Positions 15,758-25,930 are shown, counted from the stretch's first letter. The stretch is 64,000 nt of DNA from Oscheius tipulae (GCA_037178975.1 JASJZH010000001.1:6680501-6744500); one strand, 5' to 3'. Notes: generated by a model not told the origin, from the letters alone. Translations and numbers: made by a program.

Positions 15758-16310
15758 TTTATTTATAAGTCGATAGTAGAAAGCAAGTGGAGGAATCTCT
15801 GAAGAAACACCGGTGATATGCATCTAGCGAGCTTCCTCTGGAAGGTTACCCGCCTCTCCATTGTAGTGTTCGTAGCGGATGTAGAACGTGTACCACGCTG
15901 AAAGTATTGTGTGAGAAGGTTGGAACAGAACATACTTGTGGGTGAAAGATGACGTCTGCACAAAGGGCACAAGTATTCTTCGTTTCGGATGTTGACATCC
16001 CGGAGGCAGTTGCTGTGTATACAGAAGGTACAGGTTCCGGGACACTGGGAAACCTGTGTGCCAAGAAGAGTCTTGTGGCAAACCTGAATGCACCATTTTT
16101 TTCCCTATCTTTGTACTCACATGACACGGATATGGAACTTGTGGACGTGGCACAGGTCCTATATCATGGTCCTGTAAATGTTGTATTTGTAAAGTGTATG
16201 CGACAAAACACCACCTCAACATCATCCCTGTCACGATCAGGCACAGGAACAACAGCATCTGCATTTATCATCTGAATGAAAAGATTGAACTGTTTTGATA
16301 GAGAAAGAAC
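15758..16310. repeat. Direct duplication unit, left copy (partner 18780-19333)
   Basis: About 553 bases matching 18780-19333 with only a few changes that I can see (for example ATC to GTC near 16227). It contains the whole zinc-finger gene plus its 3' flank. The near identity points to a recent duplication or gene conversion. Confidence 0.9.
15824..16264 (-). CDS. Small membrane-anchored zinc-finger protein (copy 1)
   Basis: Three exons (16264-16121, 16083-15936, 15897-15824) give 121 residues in frame. The N-terminus MQMLLFLCLIVTG is a strong signal peptide or membrane anchor. It is followed by a compact cysteine cluster CHVC-x11-C-x3-C-x2-CIH-x2-C-x10-C-x2-C (ending YLCPLCRRHL), a RING-variant or PHD-like treble-clef arrangement. 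The tail WYTFYIRYEHYNGEAGNLPE follows. I do not recognise the family. It resembles, in spacing and in the CPxC.xxH.xC motif, the two-finger family found four to five times between 42.8 and 56.1 kb. A nearly identical copy lies at 18847-19287. Function is unknown; a secreted or membrane location is inferred only from the hydrophobic start. Confidence 0.65.
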   Translation of the reverse strand: MQMLLFLCLIVTGMMLRWCFVAYTLQIQHLQDHDIGPVPRPQVPYPCHVSTKIGKKMVHSGLPQDSSWHTGFPVSRNLYLLYTQQLPPGCQHPKRRILVPFVQTSSFTHKYVLFQPSHTILSAWYTFYIRYEHYNGEAGNLPEEAR

Positions 16311-16908
16311 GAAAAGTGTCGAAGAGTGACTCGGCTTTTCGATGTGTACAAGACTGATATGTCAATGGTTCGTGTTGGAGAAATATGCGAAGTCCTGTTT
16401 TCCACGCCTTTCGCTGATATCCCCCTGCCAGGAGCAATACGAAGAACACATTACAACTATCGTCTCTTACTTGACCGCATGAAACTGACGGGACGATTTT
16501 AGGTTGACTTTCATTAAGAGAAGGAACTTGTATGCATCTGACGAGTACCGGGGATAAAAGTAGCATGACGCGTACGGTCTGACCGGCTGGTGAGAGTCCC
16601 GGTTTGACCACGGCCTGTTTCTTATGGAAATATTGGCGCCGGCTCAAGACAGCTAAGGCGTTTTATGAAATGAGATTAGGTCAAAATGGTAGGAATAGGA
16701 CTGTGACAAAGTTTCGAAAACAAAGCCATGCTTGTTGCCCTTTTATTTGCACGATCGTTTACGTTGCAATAAAAGGGTCACGGGGGAGAAGCTTATCTCT
16801 TATAAGCTATTTCATAATAGCTATTTAGCAAAACTGAGTGATCTGGGAGGCAGCAATTCAGCCACAGAAGGGGAGGAAAGGGCAGAGACAACTACTTGGT
16901 TTTCTACC
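16265..16908. other. Spacer before the kinase relic
   Basis: No domain or RNA gene is visible. The start of this stretch still belongs to the duplicated unit, and the remainder is unique. Confidence 0.35.
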
Positions 16909-18205
16909 ATGACTGCTGTCAAGACGACGACGATTCCGCGTCTGGATGAAACCAAGGAATTTCTACCATGGATACATGACTCGCAGAGAGGCCGAGAGAC
17001 TCTTGACAGGACAGGGACAGTTCCTGGTCAGACGGACCGACGTCTATGGAGAACACTGCCACGTGACGGGGACCGGATCAAACATCTGAAGCTCAGATAG
17101 GAATACTGCTTCGATGTGAGTTCTTGTTCGTTTTAAGTTTTTCGTGACGTGTACTGGTTTGGTGCCTCGAACCATTTCTAAACCCTTCGCACTCAAAGAA
17201 TTGATCCAACGCTATCCTCATTCCCAGTTTTCAGTCACTCGGCGCCCTGATCAGCTACCTTCGTCACAACAGTCTGCCCATCCACCCGTCTAATTTCCAG
17301 CTGATCGGAGGACACATCAAACGCGAGCAATGGGGGCTCTACCACGAGCAGATTGATCTCAGTGGCGGTTGACTGGGCAGTGGCGAGTTCGGAGAAGTCA
17401 TATCCGGATTCCTGTCGCGCGGCTTCTTCTCCAAACCGATTCCTGTGGCTGTGAAAACGCTTCGTGGTGAGAACATGAGCAGCGACGACCGTGTAACCTT
17501 TCTGCGAGAGGCCAATGTGATGTTGAAGCTGAAACGCGAGCGCATTGTTGGTTTCTACGGCGTCGCCACTCAAAAACAGCCGATCATGTTCGTGATGGAG
17601 AAGGCCAATGACGGAAGTCTGTTGTCGCGTCTGAAGAAGGAATCCCTCAGCGAGGCTACTAAACAGATGTATTGCTTCGAAATCATCAACGGAATGGCCT
17701 ATCTGGAGGAGAGTCAGGTCATTCATCGCGATCTGGTATGTTTCTTATCCTTCGATGAAGAAGACTGATTGTAGGCCGCTAGAAATGTTCTGCTGTGTGG
17801 ATACAGCTGCAAAATCAGCGACTTCGGTATTTCCCTGCTTGACCAACTGCATCGAGAGAGCAAGTTGTCGCGTGCTCCGGTCAGATGGCTTGCCCCGGAG
17901 ATGCTCACCCAGGGCATCTACACTTCAAAGGCAAGCTCATCTCAAAATATCCATAACAAAAATCCTACAGACAGACGTTTGGAGCTTCGGAGTCACCATT
18001 TTCGAGATCTTCACAGATGTCAGCCAGCCGTATGACGAAATCAAGAAGAACAGCGTCATTGCTCAGTGAGTCACCAAGGGTCTTCGTCTCCCGCCCGTCT
18101 CGACTAACGTGCCAGGAAATGTTAAGTTGCTGTTTTGAGGCAGTTTCCACACTGCACAGCAGCTTCGCCGAGCTGAAGAAGAACCACGTCTTCGTCTGAA
18201 ACTCA
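16909..18205 (+). pseudogene. Decayed SH2-tyrosine kinase (Fer/Fps-like)
   Basis: An SH2 start (FYHGYMTRREAERLL, then FLVRRTD) is followed, after a frame change, by RIKHLKLR and a TAG at 17098-17100 before EYCFDV. A spliced exon then gives a kinase domain with a TGA (17370-17372) just before the glycine loop LGSGEFGEV. The catalytic parts are otherwise textbook: VAVKTL lysine, HRDL/AARN, SDFG, APVRWLAPE, DVWSFGV. Two further breaks lie in the C-lobe: TGA at 18067-18069 and another TGA plus frame change before LKKNHVF. SH2+kinase Fer-like genes are greatly expanded in nematodes and many are germline-expressed. With four or more separate lesions this is a pseudogene, though a recent one. It sits between the two copies of the duplicated zinc-finger unit. 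Confidence 0.8.
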
Positions 18206-18779
18206 AGGCCATGTTCTCCAAGTGAGTTGAGAATACGATAAGGAATCGAATAAAGTTTTCATGGAAGTGTCTAAAAAACAAAAATACAGTCACATATAGT
18301 TATAGATGAACAGATGATGGTATAGATGAAACGGAATAGGACGACTGGCGACGGAATTACGCGTGGGGAACAAACATTTCCGAAGTAGCATCGTCACCAC
18401 CCGTGGTGGATTTGTTCTGGAAAAAGATGATTGCAAGCATAGCTAAGAAGTCCTCAGCGATAATTACGTCCTGAAATACCGTTTTAGTCGACTAATGGGT
18501 AAAAATTCGGGGTTATACTCTCAATTTTGCTTAATGCCTCCCTGAGCCAAGATATGACGATTTTAAAATCGGCAGTACGTCAATCAGCCAAAAATGGCAG
18601 CTGGAAGTAGAAGAGCCCGCGATGCAAGCGAAACCATGGCAGCGAGGCCGAGTATAGTTAGCGCAGCGGCCTTATAAGAAGTTGTTCGTGGGTTCGGTGC
18701 CATATTTCACTTGGTCTTGTCTTTTGCTCATTTGTCTTGTTTTCTTCACTACCACTGAATTGTGTTGCTATAAAAAAAC
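18206..18779. other. Spacer after the kinase relic
   Basis: Low-information sequence with no supported gene. It ends where the second duplicated unit begins (about 18780). Confidence 0.35.
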
Positions 18780-19333
18780 ATTTATTTATAAGTCGATAGT
18801 AGAAAGCAAGTGGAGGAATCTCTGAAGAAACACCGGTGATATGCATCTAGCGAGCTTCCTCTGGAAGGTTACCCGCCTCTCCATTGTAGTGTTCGTAGCG
18901 GATGTAGAACGTGTACCACGCTGAAAGTATTGTGTGAGAAGGTTGGAACAGAACATACTTGTGGGTGAAAGATGACGTCTGCACAAAGGGCACAAGTATT
19001 CTTCGTTTCGGATGTTGACATCCCGGAGGCAGTTGCTGTGTATACAGAAGGTACAGGTTCCGGGACACTGGGAAACCTGTGTGCCAAGAAGAGTCTTGTG
19101 GCAAACCTGAATGCACCATTTTTTTCCCTATCTTTGTACTCACATGACACGGATATGGAACTTGTGGACGTGGCACAGGTCCTATATCATGGTCCTGTAA
19201 ATGTTGTATTTGTAAAGTGTATGCGACAAAACACCACCTCAACATCGTCCCTGTCACGATCAGGCACAGGAACAACAGCATCTGCATTTATCATCTGAAT
19301 GAAAAGATTGAAATGTTTTGATAGAGAAAGAAC
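18780..19333. repeat. Direct duplication unit, right copy
   Basis: Partner of 15758-16310 in the same orientation; see that entry. The left junction follows a run of A at 18771-18778. Confidence 0.9.
18847..19287 (-). CDS. Small membrane-anchored zinc-finger protein (copy 2)
   Basis: It has the same three-exon structure, signal-like start and cysteine cluster as the copy at 15824-16264. The only protein change I notice is Met-13/14 region MTGMM to TGTM. Both copies keep open frames and splice sites, so both may be expressed. The downstream flank then leads into the intact HP1-like gene, giving the order HP1-fragment, finger, kinase relic, finger, HP1. Confidence 0.65.
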   Translation of the reverse strand: MQMLLFLCLIVTGTMLRWCFVAYTLQIQHLQDHDIGPVPRPQVPYPCHVSTKIGKKMVHSGLPQDSSWHTGFPVSRNLYLLYTQQLPPGCQHPKRRILVPFVQTSSFTHKYVLFQPSHTILSAWYTFYIRYEHYNGEAGNLPEEAR

Positions 19334-20017
19334 GAAAGGATGAAGTTTCGAAATGACTCGGCTTTTGAGGGTAGGCTACCGCCTGAATGAGATCTCAGAG
19401 GTAAATGGCCGCGATAGGAGACTCAGTTATAGGAAGAAGAAACTACCTGCGTTCCTATTAGTTGCTGTGAACTTGGTCTCGTGCCGAAGGACAAACAAGC
19501 CTCCGTATCAGCAAGAACGGTGCTGTTCCGCACCAAGAACAGGACTGTTTGGGTATTCTGATGGGGCACATTGGGGGTGTAACCAGAGCACCTCCAACGT
19601 CAGCATGAATTGATTGGAGCCCTGACACAGACACCTGAATCTATCGATCCGAGCTTTCGCTGTCCTTAGGCTGTTTTGATTGAGGACAGCTCTGATTCCC
19701 GTTAGTATGAATGCGAAGATAGTCTGGCTCGAATCTAACGCCTTGTCTTAATCAGGAATCTGCCACAGCAACCCAGTAATCTCAGCAGAAACAACGTTCC
19801 TTCCAATGCATTAAACGACAACAGTTTCTGCTTGCCATTATCGATTTCCAGTTCATACCTGCTTTTCAAAACAAGGTGTTCTACTCGACTGCCTTTTCAC
19901 CTAATTTTGTAGTTACCAGCTAGTAACCGCGCTCTAAATCGGCTTCGTTCGGTCCATCACAATTTTCAAAACTTTTTTCTTTTCCAATCTCGTTCTCAAA
20001 CACCGTCTTGTCAGAGT
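19334..20017. other. Upstream region of the intact HP1-like gene
   Basis: The final part resembles 15150-15426 upstream of the truncated copy. I see no gene in it. Confidence 0.35.
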
Positions 20018-20561
20018 ATGCCCCCGAAGAAGTACACTCCGAGATCCAAAGGACAGATTGTTGAAGAGATCCTGGACAGAAGACCATCAAAGACGATTCA
20101 AGGAAAATTTGAATATTTGGTTCAATGGCAGGCTCGTGGATTTTTTTTAAACATTCTTTGACCTTTTTTCTTTCAGAATTCTGAAGATAATACGTGGGAG
20201 CCCGAAGACAATCTTAACTGTCCGACATTGATTCCCCGATTCGAATGCAAGTACTACTTGAAGAGGGAACAGGAAGAGGCCAAGGTTTGAAAGTTTTCCT
20301 CACAAACCAAGAACATTTTCGAAGGAACAAAAAGAGGAGCAAAGGACTCCGTTGGAAGTCGTGGAAAGACATTCCTTCAATGGACAGACGTATTTCTTGA
20401 TCAAGTTCGATGACGGCTGTGCTGATCGCATCCCTGCCAAAACGGCGAATCTGTTGTGGGTTTTAGACTGTTCTGTGCTAGTTTGATGTTTTAGATACAC
20501 CGATCTGATCTTGAGATATTACGAAGACAATGCTCAAATAGAAGGGAAGGAAGAGGACTAG
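20018..20561 (+). CDS. HP1-like chromodomain/chromoshadow protein
   Basis: Four exons (20018-20131, 20177-20284, 20325-20455, 20495-20561) give about 139 residues. The N-terminal chromodomain ([33 protein letters not shown]) is of the kind that binds methylated H3K9. The C-terminal half ([42 protein letters not shown]) matches a chromoshadow dimerisation domain, so the protein is HP1-class. It is shorter than typical HP1 because the hinge is only about a dozen residues. The first intron has no usable GT donor: the exon ends CAATGGCAG followed by GCTCGTGG, so a GC-AG intron is the simplest reading. That leaves the chromodomain two residues short at the W-K-G-Y turn. A truncated copy lies at 15427. 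Confidence 0.8.
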
Positions 20562-21023
20562 AATATCCTGAAATACTTGTTTTCTGAATGTGATAAACGG
20601 GTCATTTTTGAGGAGAATCCTCACCTACACTGATCTGGTTCAATATTAAAAAAGTGGCGTCCGGACCAAACCCTGCAACCCCTCGAACTCGGATCGCTCG
20701 GGCCGAAAGTGCATACACTAACTTTGAAAGATGGTGTACAGAGGGACAGACGGGGAATAGATTCTCTGAGGTAGTGGATCACCCACCTATAGTTTCTCTA
20801 GCAGGGAAACCCGTATCCTCTCGTTATTTGGTTTTGCCATGTCTTTTCCTACCGTCTTTGATCTGGTGATCAACTTCCATCTTTTGCACTTCTCAACTCA
20901 ATCAGACAGTCAATAGAACCTTTTGAACCTTTGTAAGGGCGACAAGGTCAAAGTGTCTGGATTATTTTTATCCGAAACGACCCAGAGCCTGTTCAAATAA
21001 CACGAAGCAGTCAGTCTACTGCA
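20562..21023. other. Intergenic region
   Basis: 3' flank of the HP1-like gene and promoter of the Kunitz gene. No supported feature was seen. Confidence 0.35.
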
Positions 21024-21330
21024 ATGCTGTTCCCTGTTGTGCTCGTCTTTCTCATCCCCGCTTGCCTGGCCGAAAGACCCAAATTCTGCTCTTTTCTTCC
21101 GGATAAGGGCTCCTGCTCTGGTCTTTACCTCAAAGCCTTCTTCAATCAGACCAGTGGCGAATGCGAGAAGTTCATCTACGGAGGGTGTAATGGGAATGAG
21201 AACAGGTGGAAAAAGAGAGAGAAAGACCCAAAACAATTTCAGATTCAACTCTTTTGGCGAATGTCTCACCATGTGCAAGGTAGTTTCGAAGATATCTCGT
21301 CAAATTGAGACCTTGGACACTGTCAAATAA
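21024..21330 (+). CDS. Secreted single-domain Kunitz/BPTI protein
   Basis: Two exons (21024-21205, 21243-21330) encode about 89 residues. A clear signal peptide (MLFPVVLVFLIPACLA) precedes one Kunitz domain with six cysteines in the family spacing: CSFLPDKGSC, GECEKFIYGGC, then FGECLTMC. The invariant YGGC and the NRFxSxxEC block are present. The residue after the second cysteine, the usual P1 contact with a target protease, is Ser rather than Lys or Arg. Trypsin inhibition is therefore not expected and the target is open. A short tail (VVSKISRQIETLDTVK) follows the last cysteine. The intron at 21206-21242 is required: reading through it breaks the domain. Confidence 0.9.
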
Positions 21331-21379
21331 TAAATGACATACCGCACAGTTTTACTCGTCACTCTTCTTTGATCCCTTT

Positions 21380-21809
21380 CTTTCTTAAGCGGGATGGTGA
21401 CCTCACCACTTTGAGCACCGGCTTTGAACGAAGCCTGCGCGTCAGTCTCGTCTTCCGGAACCTAGGCCCACTAGATGACCATCTTTTCTTTTTTTCCAAC
21501 TCCCACGTAGCGCATGACTTCGATCTCCGTGCTTCCTTTCGCGTTGACGAAGCCGTAGATTGGCTGGATGCGGAGGAGCTCCAGATTCGAGATCTTCACC
21601 TGCGAATGGTCAATGTTGAGAGTGTCTATATGGAACGCAAGAGACACAGATAGTCAAGATGCTCCACTGGACTGTTCAAAAGAGTAAAAAGTAGAAAAGA
21701 AACTGATCTTGAAGCAGCTGCGACTCTCGAACCTGGAAGTCACGTTGTGGAAGATATTTTCACCAGCAGCCGGAAGAGTCAGTTCCTTGCGGGCGACCGT
21801 CAAAGCCAT
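21380..21809 (-). pseudogene. MSP-domain protein, probably a pseudogene
   Basis: Reading from 21809 gives MALTVARKELTLPAAGENIF, then LAFHIDTLNIDHSQ, RIQPIYGFVNAKGSTEIEVMR and, after breaks, VPEDETDAQASFKAGAQSGEVTI. These are the blocks of the MSP fold (compare the family's PVYGFV and AFKAGAQPGEVTI). Two in-frame TAG codons (21471-21473 and 21462-21464) fall where the family usually has Gln (VIQFAQ-like). There is also a TGA near 21660 that no canonical intron removes. MSP-domain proteins are sperm cytoskeletal or signalling proteins in nematodes. The divergent neighbour, 120 bases away, is a PP1-type phosphatase. Confidence 0.65.
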
Positions 21810-21929
21810 TGGAGACTAGAAACTGCAGTCACTTCTTTTCAAATTTTCAAACTTTTCTTTCAAAAACAATCAAACAATGCAATGTTTTTGCAAAAGCAAT
21901 AGAAATGGTATTCAGTCCAGTCAGTGCAA

Positions 21930-23124
21930 ATGTCAGCACCAGTCGTCATGGAGGAAGAATGCGACAGTGTGACCAGCTTCATCGACCGTATCCTAGGAGG
22001 TTTATCTCGTCCTTCTCGCCTACCATTCAAACCATTTTAAGTGAATGACGTCAATAACATGTCCCTAACATATGCGATCTCTGCCGACGAAATGATGTCC
22101 ATGGTCCGCAAGTGTCAAGAGGTAGTCCGAAAGCAGCCAGTCATGATCGAACTGAATCCAGGCGTCAAAATCTGCGGCGATGTACACGGTCAATTTGCCG
22201 ATCTGCTAAGGATTTGGAACAAATGTGGCTACCCGAACGATCATCCCTACTTGTTTTTGGGTTTATTTTTATCAATTTTTTTTTATTTTTGTGTGTTTTT
22301 GGGCGACTACGTGGATCGTGGACGACAGCAGCTCGAGGTCATCTCCGTTCTGGTCGGCTTCAAGGTGGCGATGCCCGAATCCTTTTTCCTCCTCCGCGGA
22401 AACCACGAGGTGAATACCTATAAGGGTAGATGTCTCTTTTGTCCAAAGTGACGTATTATCATATACAAATTTTGGGTGGTCCCCATACTGTCAGTGGAAT
22501 AACAAGTTTCTTCAGTGCTCCGCGATCAATCGCACCTACGGCTTCTACGACGAATGCAACCGACGCTACAAGACGGCAAGACTCTACGACGCCTTCCAGG
22601 ACTTCTTCAACTATCTGCCCCTCTGTGCCCTGGTCGGAGGAAGGATTTTCTGCATGCACGGAGGCATCTCGCCGCTGCTGACCTCCTGGGATCAACTAGA
22701 AGACTCGAAAGTCACTCGTCCTCTGGAGCCGAGTTCTCGCAGTCTGGCCTCGGATCTCCTCTGGTCCGATCCGGATTCCCATGTGGCTGGCTGGGCCAAG
22801 AACGGACGAGGAGTCAGTGTCACCTTCGGGGAAGACGTCGTGCGTGAGTTCTGCCGCAAAATGGACATAGACCTCATTGTGAGAGGTCATCAGGTGAGTA
22901 TACCCTCATTCCGATACATACAAATTCTTGTTCAGGTCGTCCAGGACGGATACGAGTTCTTCGCGGAGCGTCATCTAGTCACTATCTTCTCGGCTCCAAG
23001 ATACTGTGGCGAATTTGATAATTCCGCGGCTGTAATGTGCGTGAGTTCGAAGATGGAGGTCTCCTTCGAGGTCATCAAGGCCAGAGTCCTTCCTCCGAAG
23101 TTCGTCAGCAAGAAGAAGAAATAA
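21930..23124 (+). CDS. PP1-type serine/threonine phosphatase
   Basis: Exons 21930-21999, 22042 to 22409 (with an odd internal segment), 22516-22893 and 22936-23124. The metallophosphatase motifs are in order: GDVHGQ, GDYVDRG, LLRGNHE, HGG, LLWSDPD and DLIVRGHQ, then [12 protein letters not shown]. The basic C-terminus ends KFVSKKKK. The protein resembles PP1 catalytic subunits, with a diverged C-lobe (RGHQ and APRYCG where PP1 has RAHQ and APNYCG), as in lineage-specific nematode PP1 genes, several of which act in sperm. The segment 22262-22303 would insert about 14 hydrophobic residues directly before GDYVDRG and has no AG acceptor. Either it is a non-canonical intron or the enzyme is damaged. 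An AATAAA lies shortly after the stop. Confidence 0.85.
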
Positions 23125-23133
23125 TCGGAAGGA

Positions 23134-23415
23134 CTACCCAACAAGAGCGATAGATAACGTGGATAGAATAAAAATGCGGCTTGAATCCTCCTGACACATG
23201 TCCTCATCTTTACGAGCCTCATGTTTTCGTGCCCATACGGCCTCGCGGCGGCGGAGACAAAGAGCCATCAGTGTCTCTGGCTCCCCTCGGTGAGTGAAAG
23301 AGACCGAAAACATTGATTCCGGGCGATGCAATCGCAGTTCGAACAAGGAGTCTTCGCAGCATGGGGGCAGAGACTTGGACAGGGCGAGAAGATTCGTAAC
23401 TCTGATCTTGGACAT
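23134..23415 (-). CDS. Uncertain small ORF
   Basis: An uninterrupted 93-residue frame (MSKIRVTNLLALSKSLPPCC...) ends 10 bases from the PP1 stop. No domain, signal peptide or family is recognised. The opposite strand also has an open frame here (23294-23824), so neither is well supported as coding. Confidence 0.18.
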   Translation of the reverse strand: MSKIRVTNLLALSKSLPPCCEDSLFELRLHRPESMFSVSFTHRGEPETLMALCLRRREAVWARKHEARKDEDMCQEDSSRIFILSTLSIALVG

Positions 23416-24086
23416 GGGTCAGACGAGAGCGAAAGTGAGAAGAACCGAACGCTTCTCTACGAGATTGAAATTGGCGATTGGAGAGACTCTAAAATCTGAT
23501 TTCTATCTGTTCAGACTCATGGAACTCTGCGAAGATACGAATTGTCCTCTTTGTATAGATATGAATCTCTTCAGCTTGGCTAGAAGAGGGAACAAACGAG
23601 TCAGCAAGGCTTTCAAATCTGCAGTAACTTCGCTTCGCCTCGATAAGTCAACTCCACAGAACAGAGCTCCTCCTCCGCCGTTTCGTCTTTGTCCCAGTGC
23701 CTATCTCGTATATCTAATCGCGCGTTCAACCCATAAATACGGTCCTGTTTTCGGGGCCCTCCTTCACTCCTCAGGCCCGCCTTCTCCCTGGGTGACCAAC
23801 TTGGCTATCTGCTTCCTTCCCTAACGACTGCCTCCTATCAGTTCTCTCCTTGCTGTCCATCGATTGGCGGTCTCTTTGGTTGTCTAGCTGTATGACTATA
23901 CAAGTGCTCATAGGGCTAGCGATCCAAGGTGACAGCCTTTTCGAATCTCCCTTTATGTTAGTCCGAATAGACTCTTTATAGAAAAAAATACCCGTATTGC
24001 TTTTGAGAGACAATAACGATTGGGAAAAAAAAATGGCGGACAAACCAAGCCCTAACAAAATCTATAAACTATGAAGAAAACAAACT

Positions 24087-25930
24087 CTACAAGGCATGAG
24101 GAGCTTCTTGGAAGTGGACTTCAAGCAGTTTCCAGGCCACCGCGGGGTTATATTCCTCCATATCGCGGCACATTACCCACACGTGTTGCACTTTGACCGG
24201 ATTGTTCTGAAAATTGTCTGATTTGTATGGCAAATAAATTCGAAAAAGCAAAGTTCGATCTCTAGGCCAATGAAATAAACTTTTCAATCAATTCCTAACA
24301 TCTTTCGGTCGATTTCTGCCGAGATTATCCAGAAAAACGCGCGAAAAGAGGACTTATCTAGATGGTTTTGTCAAGATAACGAACAAACGAGTTCCCGTCT
24401 GCGAGATGTTAGAATTCTTCGAACTGACAAGGAAAACTTACAGCATCTCCTTGTACTACTTTTCCTTCCGAATTTTTGACCACATTTATCATGTAGACAT
24501 TGAAGCTGATGATGATGACAGGACCCTGTTCCATCATTTTGCCAGAAACCATCTGAAATTTTTGCTTTACGAGAACTAATAACTCGATACCTCGACTTTG
24601 CTGATGTCAATAACTCGGGAGTCTTTTGTCGAAAACTTGATCTTCTCGTATTCCTTAAGAACATTGGCCAGGATGTTGAAAGCGCGTTCGTGGCACCAAT
24701 CTTGCAGAACTTCGATATCTCCACGAATGAAAGCCTCCAAAACGTTCGGTATGACTTCTTTTTCGCAAAACCGCAGCCATTCAATCTTATTAAAGGACGG
24801 ATCGACCTTGGCGATCTCCGTCAGCACTTCCGAGACTTCATTTGTGCCTCCTGAAACCGTGTTTTGTATCTAAAGAAGAGCAGACTAACCGAATACTCCG
24901 GAAATTCGCTCTGTAATACCACGCATTAAACGGACAGCAACGTTGTCACTCTCATCATAACGGATCTTCCAGTCGAGAAGTTCTAAATCAAGTGTGTTTG
25001 TGACAAAATATACAAAAACCAACTGTTGTAATAGACATTTTCTTCGGAGAACTTCTTCCATCCTGCTGACCATTTGGACTCCTTGTGCAGGGTTACATCA
25101 GTTGCATCGCTGAAAATTGTTTTTATTTTTTTCAAAACTTTCGGGGAAAAGAGTAAAACAGTCAAAAAGACAAGATACTTACTCGTTGGCCTCAACAGTT
25201 CGTTTGGCCCATTCGGACTGGAAACCTTCCGTTCGTTTCTTCAACTGTTCTGGTCGGCTGTACATCCGGACGTCGGTAATGGTGTCAATTTCGTCTTTTA
25301 CGCTCTTCATCGACTGAATTTTGATGCATGAACATAGTATAATTGAGAAGACTTACTGTGGAGACTTGTTTGTACACTTCAGTATCGCCGACTTTCTCGG
25401 CGATCTTCTCCACATGTTCGGCTGCAACACGTGCCTGTTTTAAGGCTTCTTCTCCGGCAGCCGTGAGTTTTTTACCAGCCTCGGTTTTCTGTACTTCTTT
25501 GATCATCTTCGTCAACTGTTCACTGAGCTCTTCCAACTTGACTTTGACTACCTCGGAGCTCTTCAGAGTCTCTTTCTCGACGATTTCCTACGATCAAATG
25601 AAATGGAAGAAGTCGATTAAAAAACTCACAAATTTCTTCCTAGCATCCTTGAGAGCATCACTGTCATTCAATTCCTGCATTCTTTGCCGTAGCTGCTTCT
25701 GATGTTCCTGAAACAAGATTAGTTTGGGAAGAACTGAAAGCAAGACTCACATGAAGTTCCTTATTCCTTTCCAGCTCGTCCTTAACATTATCGATGAGAT
25801 TTCCGAGGAAGCCCTTCCTCTGCGGAGCACTGTAGAATCGTAGAGGCTGGTGTGTGGCTGGAGCATAAACTAAGGCCATATGAGACCGGTAAATTCCAGC
25901 AACGAGCCTGGATCCAGCACGGCTGAGCAT
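24087..25930 (-). CDS. TIMM44: Mitochondrial import motor subunit TIM44
   Basis: A multi-exon gene starts MLSRAGSRLVAGIYRS, an Arg/Ser-rich mitochondrial presequence. The mature protein opens with KGFLGNLIDNVKDELERNKELHEHQKQLRQR-type helices, a Lys/Glu-rich coiled region and then the conserved Tim44 C-terminal domain (LLDWKIRYDESDNVAVR, FLRxC-like EWLRFCEKEVIPNVLEAFIRGD, DWCHERAFN, RDMEEYNPAVAWKLLEVHFQ). It ends QEAPHAL. TIM44 docks mtHsp70 at the TIM23 channel on the inner face of the inner membrane. The C-terminal block matches the end of the animal protein closely. The start is 345 bases from the start of the divergent Mad3-like gene, so the two promoters probably overlap. Confidence 0.95.

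Noticed and set aside
21462-21473. Two TAG codons where Gln is expected, hinting at a variant genetic code
   Set aside because: RTCB-window genes such as TIMM44, HP1 and the finger genes end properly at TAG, so TAG is a stop here; the MSP copy is a pseudogene.
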